A stretch of DNA of 64,000 bases from an uncultured Methylomonas sp. (GCA_936941155.1 CAKZJE010000019.1:1-64000), one strand, 5' to 3'; positions 28,173 to 37,715 are shown, counted from the first letter of the stretch. Notes: generated from the letters alone by a model not told the origin. Numbers and translations are program-made.

Positions 28173-28202
28173 CTGGAGTACAAAACATGTTTTGTACTCC
28201 AG
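28173..28202. repeat. Perfect 30-bp palindrome
   Basis: CTGGAGTACAAAACA followed at once by its exact complement with no loop. It lies about 130 bp downstream of the porin stop; possibly a terminator-like hairpin or a protein-binding site. Confidence 0.6.
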
Positions 28203-28333
28203 CAGATAATAAAATCAACAGTTTAAAAGAATACTTTTTAAATTGATTTTTTTATAACTGATTGATTAGTAAAGTTAAAACAAGTCTAATAGACTTGCAT
28301 AAATTGTTTCATGCGCATTCCTAACGCAACCCG

Positions 28334-29566
28334 TTAGAATACAAAATCTAAATTGACAGAAACTAACGTTTCAATAGAAGGATTGTTTAAATTGTAGCGA
28401 AGCGGGTCGTTATTGGTATATGGCCCATAACTGCCTTTATCAGGAGCTATCCAGTCCACTTGGCATTTGAGCAATATATTTTCCATCACAGGATAAGAAG
28501 CCCCGACAGAACCCGTCCACTGGCTATAGTTTTGGGCTGCAAATATTTGTTGAATAATCAAGTTTGCGATTGGATGATTGCTTGAAGCCCGATAGCCAAG
28601 ACTGTCGCGCCTGCCTACTGTTGCATAAATCAATGCTTCGTCAAAATGACGACCCAACGTAACATAAGCTCCCCAAGCCGATGCCAGCCCAGAATCTGAA
28701 TCACGTCTTGCCCATTCTGCCATCATCAGCCAATCACTGCCTTCATAAGTCATGCCCAAAGAAGCAAGCGAAATAGGTGCACGGTTCATAGCAAGCTGTT
28801 GTGCGGCAATAGGATCAAACCAATTCATGGCGGTTAATGCTGCTTTAATAGACGGACTGGTGTAAGTCAATTCTGTGCGAGCCCATGTGAAGTGTGCCAG
28901 CCACAAGCCATATTGCCACTTTAATCCCAAATAAACCCCATTGCGCCCTTTTAAAGCATCTGTGCCGCCTTCATTACTGCGTGAAGCTTTCGTATCATAC
29001 GCACTCACACCTACCCAGCTAGTAAAAACCCCATATTCAGTTTCAAGGGGATAACGCACTTCAATTGCTTCCTGAGCCACTAAAGGAAACAATCCGTAAA
29101 CCGTTTCAGGTGTTCGTACCCAAGGATTAGCAAAATTAGCCAGACGATATTCAGCCGCAAGATAAGAAGCCGGTTGCAACCTGCCCAGTCGAACTGCCAA
29201 GCCATTTTCAAACTCATAACGCAAGCTAGCAAGGCTTAAATAAGGGGTCATGGTTTTGTCAGGATTGCGTTCACTCACCGCTTGTGCAGTCAGTCTGATG
29301 TTTTCAGTGAGATCAACATCCAGTTGCACACCCAATCGCGAATCAACACCCCAATCAAATTCATTAGTCCGTCCAACTCCAGTAGGCTGTGTATTAGTGG
29401 CAAAATCAGCAGTGGAACTGCTCAACCAACTGCCACCTATTGTGCCAAATCCTGAAAAACGCCAGCTATTTTCAGCAGCTTGTGCCACTGAAAAAAACTG
29501 TCCCGCGATTATCAATAACAGCAGAGGTTTTTCTGTCGATTTGCGAATAGTTGATTGCATTTTCAT
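28334..29566 (-). CDS. Outer-membrane porin-like beta-barrel protein
   Basis: A 410-residue protein with a signal peptide (LLLLIIAGQFFSVAQA, then AENSWRFSG). The mature sequence is made of alternating amphipathic strands with aromatic girdles. It ends in LVSVNLDFVF, with the C-terminal Phe that marks outer-membrane barrels for BAM insertion. It contains VRLGRLQPASYLAAEYRLAN, reminiscent of uncharacterised gammaproteobacterial porins. The substrate is unknown. It lies downstream of a PstS-like/sensor-kinase pair on the same strand, separated by a 107-bp repeat, and may be functionally linked to it. Confidence 0.75.
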   Translation of the reverse strand: MKMQSTIRKSTEKPLLLLIIAGQFFSVAQAAENSWRFSGFGTIGGSWLSSSTADFATNTQPTGVGRTNEFDWGVDSRLGVQLDVDLTENIRLTAQAVSERNPDKTMTPYLSLASLRYEFENGLAVRLGRLQPASYLAAEYRLANFANPWVRTPETVYGLFPLVAQEAIEVRYPLETEYGVFTSWVGVSAYDTKASRSNEGGTDALKGRNGVYLGLKWQYGLWLAHFTWARTELTYTSPSIKAALTAMNWFDPIAAQQLAMNRAPISLASLGMTYEGSDWLMMAEWARRDSDSGLASAWGAYVTLGRHFDEALIYATVGRRDSLGYRASSNHPIANLIIQQIFAAQNYSQWTGSVGASYPVMENILLKCQVDWIAPDKGSYGPYTNNDPLRYNLNNPSIETLVSVNLDFVF

Positions 29567-29585
29567 AACTAAACATCACGGTTAA

Positions 29586-29692
29586 GAATGCGCATGAAAT
29601 AAACTCGGCAACTTTACGACTGGCAGTCTTAAAGAACTGCCAGTCGTGACCTCAGCGATTTTAAGAATAAACTTGCCTAAGTTGATTTGTAC
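29586..29692. repeat. 107-bp dispersed repeat with ACGACTGGCAGTC hairpin, copy 2
   Basis: Near-identical to 16612-16718 from GAATGCGCATGAAATAAACT through the hairpin to CTAAGTTGATTTGTA. Here it is wholly intergenic, which shows the repeat has its own boundaries. Confidence 0.85.
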
Positions 29693-29714
29693 ACATTACT
29701 AAAGAATTGAAAAT

Positions 29715-31325
29715 TTACTCTTCATTAGGTGCAGATAAAGGTAAATCGAAACTAAATCTTGTTCCCTGTTCTAAAACTGATTTGACTTGCGCACGCCCAC
29801 CTAGCACCGCTTCTACAATATTATGCACAATACTTAACCCTAAACCACTGCCACCGCTGCCCAGTCGTGTTGTAAAAAAGGGGTCAAAAATATGTTTTAA
29901 ATGTTCCGGTGCAATGCCCATGCCGTCATCACTAAACTCCAGCATCACGCGATGCTCAACAGATTGATAAGCATAAAAGCGCATACAACCTGCACGACCA
30001 TCGCTAAAAGCGTGTATGAGTGCATTGGTAATAAGGTTTGTGATAACTTGCCCTAATGCCCCCGGATAACTATCCATCATAATTTCTTCAGGAATCTCAA
30101 TTTCCAGCGTAATCGGGCTATTTTTAAAAGTGTGCCGTAATGTATCAGAGACTTCACACACAACTTGCCGCAATCTAAATTCGCGCCGCACTGAGCTGGA
30201 CTGATCCACAGCCACATGCTTAAAGCTGGTGATAAGCTCAGTTGCACGATACAGATTACGGGTAATCAATGGACAAGAAGCCCCAACTAAGCCCAAATAT
30301 TTATCCAGTGCCGAGCGTTTTAAGCCTTTTTCAACTTCCAGCATAAATTCATGGCTGCGCTCTTCCAGTGTGCTTGCTGCCATTAACGCATTGCCAATCG
30401 GCGTATTTAACTCATGGGCAATGCCAGCCACTAATGAGCCGAGACTTGCCAATTTTTCTGAATAAATTAAAGATTCTTGCGTTTGCTTTAAATTGACAAT
30501 CGTTTCTTCAAGTGTGCGATTAACCCGCGCCAGTTGTTGGGTGCGCTCTTCAACTCGCCATTCTAACTCTTGATTGAGCACACAAAAGTCAACACGACTT
30601 TCCTCTAAAGCCAAAATACGCTGCCGAATCGCATTCGACATAATATTAAAGTAATGCGCTAAGCGAGCAATTTCATCAGAGCCATCTTCGGGTGCAACTT
30701 GTTGATAATCGCCTTTTGATAGAGCTTCACTGGCTCTTATCAACAAACTAATTCTATTCACAACCGGAATGCCTAATAACAGAATTAACACTGTGCCTAT
30801 CAACAAACTTATCCCTATCAGCAATGCTCCTTGTTTTAAAGATCGCTGTGCCGCATTGCGCAGCAATTCCACAGACAGCCCATATTGCAAATAGCCCACG
30901 CTATTATCAGACAACAAAATAGGCTGGCGCACATGCACTAAACCGTGACTCATCGCCAAGGCAATATTTTTTGTGTCATCGGCTGGCGGAACTGCACTTC
31001 CGGCTGGCAATCCTACTTTTAGCAACAGCGTATGATCTTCTTTGGCAACAATAATGTAGGTTAAGCCCTGATGCTCTCTTTCTTGGACAATCAATTCAGA
31101 CAAATAAACATTCAGCTCTGCCAATTGATTGGTGAGCGCGGACGGTGAAACGGCTAAATTCAAAATCTGCGAAGTGTGTTTAACCGTTGCTAGCCCATTT
31201 TCAACCATCGCTTGCTGAATCACACGATAGCCGTTAAAAAGTACGGTAACGCCCAGCACGACCAGCATCCCTAATGTTAGTGCTAAAAAACGAAACCGTA
31301 GCGAGTGAAATAACAAAGCTTTCAT
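29715..31325 (-). CDS. Membrane sensor histidine kinase (HAMP-HisKA-HATPase)
   Basis: Two-component sensor. The first helix (LALTLGMLVVLGVTVLFNGY) and the second (GISLLIGTVLILLLGIPVVN) bracket a periplasmic domain of about 130 residues. HAMP follows (ALSKGDYQQVAPEDGSDEIA), then a coiled coil. The phospho-acceptor box is GSLVAGIAHELNTPIGNAL. ATP-binding boxes are VITNLITNALIHAF (N), SDDGMGIAPEHL (G1) and GSGGSGLGLSIV (G2). The start lies four bases after the PstS-like gene's stop, so the periplasmic protein probably supplies its ligand. The phosphodiesterase response regulator encoded upstream is the likeliest partner. Confidence 0.9.
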   Translation of the reverse strand: MKALLFHSLRFRFLALTLGMLVVLGVTVLFNGYRVIQQAMVENGLATVKHTSQILNLAVSPSALTNQLAELNVYLSELIVQEREHQGLTYIIVAKEDHTLLLKVGLPAGSAVPPADDTKNIALAMSHGLVHVRQPILLSDNSVGYLQYGLSVELLRNAAQRSLKQGALLIGISLLIGTVLILLLGIPVVNRISLLIRASEALSKGDYQQVAPEDGSDEIARLAHYFNIMSNAIRQRILALEESRVDFCVLNQELEWRVEERTQQLARVNRTLEETIVNLKQTQESLIYSEKLASLGSLVAGIAHELNTPIGNALMAASTLEERSHEFMLEVEKGLKRSALDKYLGLVGASCPLITRNLYRATELITSFKHVAVDQSSSVRREFRLRQVVCEVSDTLRHTFKNSPITLEIEIPEEIMMDSYPGALGQVITNLITNALIHAFSDGRAGCMRFYAYQSVEHRVMLEFSDDGMGIAPEHLKHIFDPFFTTRLGSGGSGLGLSIVHNIVEAVLGGRAQVKSVLEQGTRFSFDLPLSAPNEE

Positions 31326-31329
31326 AACG

Positions 31330-31770
31330 TTATGGCAAACTCAGCAAAATTTTGAAGCCATCATGTTTGGCATCCGGCGCGTAAGTGACTGTGCCGGGTT
31401 GTGATTGCAGAAAAAACTTGACCTCATCCAATGGCAATTTGCGCGGAGGTTTTCCTTGTGCGGAAAACACAATTCTTGCCCAATAAGCACTCACCCGCAC
31501 CGCACTCATATCTGCAACAGCCTGATAAAACGAGTCGCGGAGCTTATCGTCACTCACATCCAAAGGAATTAAAGCGTGTCCATCAATGCTGATTTTACGT
31601 TTACCCAAAAACAAATCTGCAACCTCCTCACGAGTGAGAGAACTCACCACATTGCCATTTGCGGTAATCACGCTCAAAGGCTCAGCACGCGTAGGAGAAA
31701 TAAACGCCCAAAAGGTGGTTGAAAATAACAAGCCGTGCAAAATCACAGTGTTTACTAAAGAGTTTTTCAT
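31330..31770 (-). CDS. PstS-like periplasmic phosphate-binding-type protein
   Basis: A 146-residue exported protein. The start is set at MKNSLVNTVILHGLLFSTTF, which opens a signal peptide ending PTRAEP; the open frame upstream runs through repeats. The mature part, with SLTREEVADLFLGKRKISID, RDSFYQAVADMSAVRVSAYW and FFLQSQPGTVTYAPDAKHDG, matches the short PstS-like domain often encoded next to sensor kinases. These lack the full two-lobe transporter protein, so sensing rather than uptake is inferred. Confidence 0.75.
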   Translation of the reverse strand: MKNSLVNTVILHGLLFSTTFWAFISPTRAEPLSVITANGNVVSSLTREEVADLFLGKRKISIDGHALIPLDVSDDKLRDSFYQAVADMSAVRVSAYWARIVFSAQGKPPRKLPLDEVKFFLQSQPGTVTYAPDAKHDGFKILLSLP

Positions 31771-31830
31771 AAAAAGGCTATTTGATTGTCTGAATCCAAA
31801 TGCAAATTGAACATAAGTTTTCAGGTATAA

Positions 31831-31863
31831 AAACCTTTCAGGTCTTCGAGACCTGAAAGGTTT
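31831..31863. repeat. 33-bp palindrome family, copy 5
   Basis: AAACCTTTCAGGTCTTCGAG followed by ACCTGAAAGGTTT, a perfect palindrome just outside the end of the interrupted MITE copy. Confidence 0.8.
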
Positions 31864-31871
31864 GGGTGACA

Positions 31872-32175
31872 ATAAACCGCATCCATTCAGAAATACATAG
31901 TTTTTCTTGATTAGAAAGATACCACAGCTAACACCGTCATACTGGCATGGATGCCAGTATCCAGTCACAAGGATGTGATAGTTTGATTAAAACTCACCAT
32001 CCCTGGCACTGGATACCCGCATCCTTGCGGGTATGACGTTTTAGCTGAGACATATTGCTAATCAGGTAGTTTTTTAAAATGGTTAGATGCTATGTAAACG
32101 TGTAGAGACGCAAAATATTGCGTCTCTACGGTTCAACAAAAAACTACGTTTCTCAAATTAGATGAGGTTTAAATC
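31872..32175. mobile_element. MITE copy 3, inverted and interrupted
   Basis: Reverse complement of the MITE at 8748, 14666 and 37712. The left part (31872-31905, ATAAACCGCATCCATTCAGA...) and the right part (32067-32175, ending CTCAAATTAGATGAGGTTTA) are split by an unrelated 161-bp element. This fills the 412-bp gap between the PstS-like gene and the phosphodiesterase gene. Confidence 0.85.
31906..32066. mobile_element. 161-bp palindromic element nested inside the MITE
   Basis: The ends are inverted: CTTGATTAG on the left and CTAATCAGG on the right. Inner arms ATACTGGCATGGATGCCAGT and ATACCCGCATCCTTGCGGGT make further hairpins, with TATCCAG and CTGGATA facing each other. The 8-bp sequence TAGTTTTT is present on both sides (31898-31905 and 32067-32074) and once in uninterrupted MITE copies, as expected of a target-site duplication. 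Confidence 0.8.
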
Positions 32176-32182
32176 AAAATTG

Positions 32183-34438
32183 TTACAGCGAGTGCTTGAT
32201 TTTCCAATCTAGCAGCCAAGTTTTCAATTCCGCAGCAGGCATGGGTCGCGCATAAAAATAACCTTGCGCTTCGCTACAGCCCATTGCTAATAATCGCTCC
32301 GCTTGTTCTTGATGCTCAACGCCTTCGGCAATCACTCGCAATCCTAAACTGCGTCCTAGTTGAATAATCATGTCTGTAATCCGACCAGAATCTGCATTTT
32401 CACAAATACTCGTCACAAAAGACCGGTCGATTTTTAGACGATCTAACGGCAATCTATCCAGATAGGACAACGATGAAAAACCAGTGCCAAAATCATCAAT
32501 CGCAATCGCAATCCCCATCGCTCTAATTTTTCGCAAGGTTGTTTCCACCAAGTTTTGCCCCATCATTGCCACAGATTCCGTGATTTCAAGCTCTAGCATT
32601 TTGGGGTTCGCTTGTGTGTCATGCAGTGCTGCTTGCAAAATATCTAAAAAATCAGTTTTGCGAAACTGCACAGCCGATACATTCACTGACATGGTTAAAT
32701 CGTGCCAACCTTCTAATTCCAGTTGCCGAATAAAATGCAGCGAATCGCGTAAAATCCATGTTCCCATTCCTATAATCAATCCTGATTGCTCGGCAAGGGG
32801 AATAAATTTATCCGGTGGAATTAATTCATTTTGTTCATTGCGCCAACGCATTAACGCTTCAAAACCCAAGAGTTTGCCAGTTAGCAAATCAACTTGCGGC
32901 TGAAAAGCAGGGTGCAAACGCCCGTTTCCAAAAGCACCATGCAAGTGTTGCAAAAGATGCGTGCGTTCTTTGGCATCAGAACTCATTTCTGGCGCGTAAA
33001 AAACCTCGCTGCCTGAGCCTGCTTGTTTTGATAACTTGCGAGCAATGTTGGCATCCTTCAACACCGCTTGCCCTTTACCATGAGAGTCTTTTAGCCGCAC
33101 AATCCCCATACTAAAAGAAACAGAGTGTTCTACAGTGTCTCCAATCGCAAACGGACGTTGAATAGCCGCGCGTATTTGTGCAGGAATTAATGTTGCAGAT
33201 TTGCCCAACATGCCAAACGCATCACCGGATAAACGCGCAATTAAACTGTCTATGCCAAAACTTTCTTCCAAGCGTTTCGCACATTCAACCAATAATTCAT
33301 CGCCGTAACTGTGTCCAAACGCATTATTAATTTCGGCAAATCGGTCAACGTCTATTAATACCACACTGTATTCGCTAAAAAGATTATTGTTAATACAGTT
33401 ATCAATTGCATCAATAAAAGCCGCACGATTCGGCAATCCTACTAATTTATCAAGATAAGCCGAGTCTTTCAGATGACTAATTAAATTAATATTGTCAGCA
33501 CAAATTGAAACATTTTTGCAAAAAACCTCCAGCAAATTGCGATCAATATCCGATGGCAACTGACGTGATTTAACATAAACCGCAAATTGTTTATTACCGC
33601 GTAGCGCAAAATTCAGCACGGCATAATGTTTTTCAAACAAATGTGAGCGTTTTTGAAAACAGAGTTTTAGACTTTCTCGAATTTGCACGTCGTCAATTTC
33701 ATCAAGCTGATGTTGAATCAATCCTTGATAACGCCCTGCCGCTGCAATCACAATGTATTCATTGCTCGCACAATCATGGTCTAAATCGGCTTGCGCACAC
33801 AGTACGCCCTCAGGGTCAACGCCAAGCACCGCCGACAATTGCTGAATCACCCCCGAAGAAAAGGCCTGCAATCCAGTTTGCACCATCAAATCAGACGAGC
33901 CTTGCACAATTTGTTCCAGTCCTTGACGATAAATCTCCATGCGCATCATTTGGTCATAAGCACGAATCGCCGTCAGCACCGCAGTAAACAATTTGTTGCG
34001 GGTTAAATCGTTTTTAGTTTTGTAATCGTTAATATCGTATTTACGAATCGCATCCAGCTCAGGCGCATAACCGGGCTGTCCGGTGCGTAAAATAATTCGA
34101 GGTATCGTTAATTTAAGTTCATGGCGAATTTGATCGACTAATTTAAGCCCCGCATCCTGCGTTTCCATCACCACATCAAGCAAAATAACAGCTATGTTAG
34201 GTGTGTTTTTTAAAATCGCTAAGCCTTCCACAGCAGAATAAGCGTGCAAAAATTCAGGCATTCTGCCTAATAAATCAACACCTGCCAGCGCGTGTTCTGT
34301 AGCAAGATGCACATCCGCATCATCGTCAACAACCAGAATCCGCCAAACCGCTTGACTATCATCAGCCTCATCGTTGTCCTCAATAAACTGCATCTCTGCT
34401 TCATCTTCAAACATAAAATCGTTAGAACCTTGACTCAT
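32183..34438 (-). CDS. Response regulator c-di-GMP phosphodiesterase: REC-DUF3369-GGDEF(degenerate)-EAL
   Basis: The 751 residues start with an acidic leader, then a receiver domain (about 33-155: ILVVDDDADVHLA, phospho-Asp in VILLDVVMETQDAG). A DUF3369 sensor region (about 165-320) follows. The GGDEF-type domain (about 330-490) has an active-site motif reading RLSGDAFGML, so cyclase activity is not expected. The EAL domain (about 505-745) looks active: GFEALMRW, SVNVSAVQF, LELEITESVA, AIDDFGTGFSSLSYL and IAEGVEHQEQA are all intact. It should hydrolyse c-di-GMP on phosphorylation cues, probably from the neighbouring PstS-like/histidine-kinase pair. Confidence 0.92.
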   Translation of the reverse strand: MSQGSNDFMFEDEAEMQFIEDNDEADDSQAVWRILVVDDDADVHLATEHALAGVDLLGRMPEFLHAYSAVEGLAILKNTPNIAVILLDVVMETQDAGLKLVDQIRHELKLTIPRIILRTGQPGYAPELDAIRKYDINDYKTKNDLTRNKLFTAVLTAIRAYDQMMRMEIYRQGLEQIVQGSSDLMVQTGLQAFSSGVIQQLSAVLGVDPEGVLCAQADLDHDCASNEYIVIAAAGRYQGLIQHQLDEIDDVQIRESLKLCFQKRSHLFEKHYAVLNFALRGNKQFAVYVKSRQLPSDIDRNLLEVFCKNVSICADNINLISHLKDSAYLDKLVGLPNRAAFIDAIDNCINNNLFSEYSVVLIDVDRFAEINNAFGHSYGDELLVECAKRLEESFGIDSLIARLSGDAFGMLGKSATLIPAQIRAAIQRPFAIGDTVEHSVSFSMGIVRLKDSHGKGQAVLKDANIARKLSKQAGSGSEVFYAPEMSSDAKERTHLLQHLHGAFGNGRLHPAFQPQVDLLTGKLLGFEALMRWRNEQNELIPPDKFIPLAEQSGLIIGMGTWILRDSLHFIRQLELEGWHDLTMSVNVSAVQFRKTDFLDILQAALHDTQANPKMLELEITESVAMMGQNLVETTLRKIRAMGIAIAIDDFGTGFSSLSYLDRLPLDRLKIDRSFVTSICENADSGRITDMIIQLGRSLGLRVIAEGVEHQEQAERLLAMGCSEAQGYFYARPMPAAELKTWLLDWKIKHSL

Positions 34439-34947
34439 ATATTTGCAACTCTAAATTTTTTTAACTCTCAAGGTGCAACTAGCAATTGCTGTATTGCCCT
34501 AATACATAACATTGTTCAAAAATATTATGATGTTAGCTCTGTGAAAGTATGATGAAAAACTATTTTTTATTTTTAAATTTGATGTGACACAAAACAAATG
34601 AATTATCATCGAAAAGCACCTGAAATCTTATATTAAAAGTGTGGGTAACTACTCAAAAATAGTGTTGCTAATCTTTATTTTGCTAGCGACCTAATTAATC
34701 TCGTTTTCACGCATTAAAAAAATCAGCCTTTGAAGGCGAAAAGAAAATAAAGTAGGTGCGGATTTATCCGCACAGTGCGAATGAATTTGCACCTACAGTT
34801 GTCGAACTTGTTTTATGCACGTTCCTTATCAACACAGCGAGAATTGTTCAGCTATCGCGCCGCCATGCTATCATTTCTCAGCATTCAGAACCGTAGTGCG
34901 CATTGTTTGGCACTCTCAATTCATCACACAAAAATCAGCCTACACAC
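34439..34947. other. Divergent promoter region between the phosphodiesterase and ubiD
   Basis: About 500 bp, A+T-rich, with no credible gene. It contains the inverted CACCTACA repeat at 34752-34797 and otherwise no structure I can support. Promoters for both flanking genes must lie here, but I could not pick out convincing -35/-10 pairs. Confidence 0.5.
34752..34797. repeat. TGTAGGTGCG...CACCTACA repeat, copy 3 (inverted)
   Basis: GTAGGTGCGGATTTATCCGC, then GCGAATGAATTTGCACCTAC. It is followed by AGTTGTCG, the complement of the flank of copy 2. Confidence 0.8.
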
Positions 34948-36411
34948 ATGAAATACCACGACCTGCGCGATTTTATTCATCAACTGGAAAAACAAGGCGA
35001 ATTAAAACGCATCACTATTGAAGTTGATCCCTATTTGGAAATGACAGAAATTTGTGATCGCACCTTAAAACAAGGAGGCCCCGCCTTGCTGTTTGAAAAT
35101 GTTAAAGGCGCGAATATTCCGGTTTTAGCCAATCTGTTTGGTACACCGCGCCGCGTGGCAATGGGAATGGGCGCAGATTCTGTGACTGAATTGCGTGGCA
35201 TTGGCGAATTGTTGGCGTATTTAAAAGAGCCTGAACCGCCCAAAGGCATTAGAGACGCATTTGAAAAAATTCCAGTGTTTAAACAAGTGTTGAACATGCC
35301 GGTGAAAGTGGTGAAAAATCCGCCGTGTCAGGAGCTGATTCGCAATGCCGATGAAGTGGATTTAAGCGTTTATCCGATTCAAACTTGTTGGCCAGAAGAT
35401 GCAGCGCCGTTGATTACTTGGCCGCTAGTCGTCACGCGCGGGCCCAATAAAGAACGGCAAAATTTAGGGATTTATCGCTTGCAAGTGATTGCCAAAAACA
35501 AAGTGATTATGCGTTGGTTGGCGCATCGCGGTGGCGCGTTGGATTTTCGCGAATTTCAAGAAAAATATCCCGGCAAACCTTATCCTGTCGCCGTTGCTTT
35601 AGGCGCAGACCCCGCCACTATTTTAGGTGCGGTCACGCCCGTGCCCGATTCTTTATCTGAATATGCGTTTGCAGGTTTATTGCGCGGTAGCAAAACGGAA
35701 GTTGCACAATGTTTGCTTAGTGATTTACAAGTGCCCGCCAGTGCAGAAATTGTGCTGGAAGGTTTTATTTATCCCAATGAGTTTGCCCCCGAAGGGCCAT
35801 TTGGCGATCACACCGGATATTATAATGAAGTGGGTGAATTTCCGGTTTTCACCATTGAAAAAATCACCCAACGCCAAGCTCCCATTTATCACAGCACTTA
35901 TACCGGTCGTCCACCCGATGAACCGGCAATTTTAGGCGTGGCGTTAAATGAAGTATTTGTGCCGATTTTGCAAAAACAATTCCCTGAAATTATCGACTTT
36001 TATTTGCCACCGGAAGGTTGTTCCTATCGAATGGCGGTGATTTCCATGAAAAAACAATACGCAGGACACGCCAAACGAGTGATGCTGGGAACGTGGTCAT
36101 TTTTGCGCCAATTTATGTACACCAAATTTGTGATTGTAGTGGATGAAGATGTGGACGTGCGTAATTGGCAAGATGTAATTTGGGCAATTACCACGCGCAT
36201 GGATCCGGCTCGCGATTTAACCATTTTAGAAAACACGCCGATTGATTATTTAGATTTTGCCTCGCCTGTTTCTGGTTTAGGTTCAAAAGTGGGGTTTGAT
36301 GCCACCAATAAATGGCCGGGCGAAACCACGCGCGAATGGGGGCGCACCATTAAAATGTCAGATGAAGTGGTAAAAAAAGTCGATAAAATGTGGGATAGTT
36401 TAGGAATTTAA
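34948..36411 (+). CDS. ubiD: 4-hydroxy-3-polyprenylbenzoate decarboxylase UbiD
   Basis: Prenylated-FMN-dependent decarboxylase of ubiquinone biosynthesis; it needs UbiX, not seen here. The start is set at [20 protein letters not shown], the family N-terminus, giving 487 residues; an upstream ATG adds 15 unrelated residues. Motifs include [12 protein letters not shown], the prFMN/metal region [20 protein letters not shown], the catalytic Glu region [17 protein letters not shown], and [15 protein letters not shown] near the end. It lies just upstream of the division cluster on the same strand. Confidence 0.95.
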   Translation: MKYHDLRDFIHQLEKQGELKRITIEVDPYLEMTEICDRTLKQGGPALLFENVKGANIPVLANLFGTPRRVAMGMGADSVTELRGIGELLAYLKEPEPPKGIRDAFEKIPVFKQVLNMPVKVVKNPPCQELIRNADEVDLSVYPIQTCWPEDAAPLITWPLVVTRGPNKERQNLGIYRLQVIAKNKVIMRWLAHRGGALDFREFQEKYPGKPYPVAVALGADPATILGAVTPVPDSLSEYAFAGLLRGSKTEVAQCLLSDLQVPASAEIVLEGFIYPNEFAPEGPFGDHTGYYNEVGEFPVFTIEKITQRQAPIYHSTYTGRPPDEPAILGVALNEVFVPILQKQFPEIIDFYLPPEGCSYRMAVISMKKQYAGHAKRVMLGTWSFLRQFMYTKFVIVVDEDVDVRNWQDVIWAITTRMDPARDLTILENTPIDYLDFASPVSGLGSKVGFDATNKWPGETTREWGRTIKMSDEVVKKVDKMWDSLGI

Positions 36412-36515
36412 CAGTAACACTTGAAAATTCTGCTGAAAAATGATGCTCGCTTGACTATCAAAGGTTTATTGTTATAGTGGAGCGATTTGCTTTGGCGTAA
36501 GGTTGATTGCGGTTT

Positions 36516-37442
36516 ATGGAACATTTACCAGTGATGTATGCAGAATCTCTGCAAGCATTAAATATAAAAGCCGATGGCATTTATTTGGATGGCACGTTTG
36601 GTCGTGGCGGTCATAGTGGCGGGATTTTAGAACAACTCGGTGCAGAAGGACGTTTATTAGCCTTTGACCGCGACTTGGAAGCAATTCATTCTGAAGTTGC
36701 GCAAAAACTGCAAACGGATTCTCGTTTTGAATTGCGCCACAGCCCGTTTTCACAATTAGAAATTGCCGTAAAAGAAAAAGGCTGGGAAGGATCGGTCGAT
36801 GGCATTTTGCTGGATTTGGGCGTGTCTTCGCCACAGTTGGATAATCCAGAACGCGGCTTTAGTTTTCTGCGTGATGGTGCTTTAGACATGCGCATGGATA
36901 GTCAAACGGGCTTGTCAGCAGCGCAATGGCTGGCACAAGTGGATGAACGGGAATTGATGATGGCGTTATTTGATTATGGCGAAGAACGTTTTGCCAGACG
37001 GATTGCCAAAACGATTGTCAGCACTCGCGCTGAAACACCGATTACTTCAACTTTGCAGTTGGCGAAATTAATTGAAAGCGCGGTGCCGGTGCGCGAAAAG
37101 CATAAACATCCTGCGACGCGCAGTTTTCAAGCGATTAGAATTGTCGTTAATCAAGAGCTTGAAGAAATAAAAACTGTTTTGCAACAAGCAACGAACGTAT
37201 TAAAACCGAGCGGACGCTTAGTGGTGATTTCGTTTCATTCTTTAGAAGACAGAATTGTAAAACGCTTTATCCGTGCTGAATCGGGCGCAAAACACAATCC
37301 AGGCAAATTGCCGATTAAAGAAGCGGATATTGAGCGCGGCTTATTAAAACCCGTTGGCAAAGCTGTTTCTGCGTCAAAACAAGAAGTTGAAATAAACCCA
37401 CGCGCGCGCAGTGCCATGATGCGAATTGCTGAAAAAAACTAG
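36516..37442 (+). CDS. rsmH: 16S rRNA m4C1402 methyltransferase RsmH (MraW)
   Basis: SAM-dependent methyltransferase that modifies C1402 of 16S rRNA and is usually the first or second gene of the division and cell-wall cluster. The start is the ATG giving MEHLPVMYAESLQALN; a TTG at 36507 has a better-spaced AAGG and would add three residues. The SAM motif DGTFGRGGHSGGIL, ILLDLGVSSPQLDNPERGFS, KHKHPATRSFQAIRIVVN and ISFHSLEDRIVKRF are all typical. mraZ, which often precedes it, is absent. The ftsL start follows within ten bases. Confidence 0.95.
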   Translation: MEHLPVMYAESLQALNIKADGIYLDGTFGRGGHSGGILEQLGAEGRLLAFDRDLEAIHSEVAQKLQTDSRFELRHSPFSQLEIAVKEKGWEGSVDGILLDLGVSSPQLDNPERGFSFLRDGALDMRMDSQTGLSAAQWLAQVDERELMMALFDYGEERFARRIAKTIVSTRAETPITSTLQLAKLIESAVPVREKHKHPATRSFQAIRIVVNQELEEIKTVLQQATNVLKPSGRLVVISFHSLEDRIVKRFIRAESGAKHNPGKLPIKEADIERGLLKPVGKAVSASKQEVEINPRARSAMMRIAEKN

Positions 37443-37451
37443 GAGTTTGTG

Positions 37452-37715
37452 GTGAAGTTTTTTGTCTGGTCAGTATTAATATTTAGCTTGTTAGGTTCAG
37501 CATTAGCAGTTATTTATTGCAAATACAGCACTCGTCTTTTATTTATTGAAATTCAAAAGCAAGAACGCGAACTGGATAAAGAAGCCATCACATGGGGACA
37601 ATTGCAATTGGAAATTACCACTTTAACAGCTGAAAATAGAGTGGAGATAGAAGCAAGTAATCAATTGAAAATGTTTTTACCGAATCGAGGCAAAATTATT
37701 TATATAAAACCATAA
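37452..37715 (+). CDS. ftsL: Cell division protein FtsL
   Basis: Small bitopic protein of the FtsQLB divisome complex. A short N-terminus, one membrane helix (FVWSVLIFSLLGSALAVIY), then a periplasmic coiled coil (KQERELDKEAITWGQLQLEI) and a short tail. The position after rsmH and before ftsI confirms the call in spite of low sequence conservation. AGGAG is six bases before the second of two tandem GTG codons, chosen here; the first (37449) is possible. The TAA stop falls inside the end of a MITE (37712-37842), so the last residues may have been reset by its insertion. Confidence 0.88.
   Translation: MKFFVWSVLIFSLLGSALAVIYCKYSTRLLFIEIQKQERELDKEAITWGQLQLEITTLTAENRVEIEASNQLKMFLPNRGKIIYIKP

Larger units (their letters stand above)
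27505..28333. other. 829-bp gene-free, repeat-rich spacer
   Basis: No credible coding frame on either strand. It holds two small hairpins at 27628-27672 (GCAAGCTTTACTTGC and GTCAGGCAAAGCCTGAC), a GACGACCAGTCGTC palindrome, a CACCTACA repeat and a perfect 30-bp palindrome (listed separately). The rest is A+T-rich and unstructured to the eye. Confidence 0.7.

Noticed and set aside
31330-31968. Longer start for the PstS-like gene
   Set aside because: The extra 66 residues are encoded by MITE and palindrome sequence; the signal peptide begins at the inner ATG at 31770.
33100-33300. Active diguanylate cyclase domain in the REC-DUF3369 protein
   Set aside because: The active-site motif reads SGDAF in place of GG(D/E)EF, so only the EAL phosphodiesterase is likely to work.
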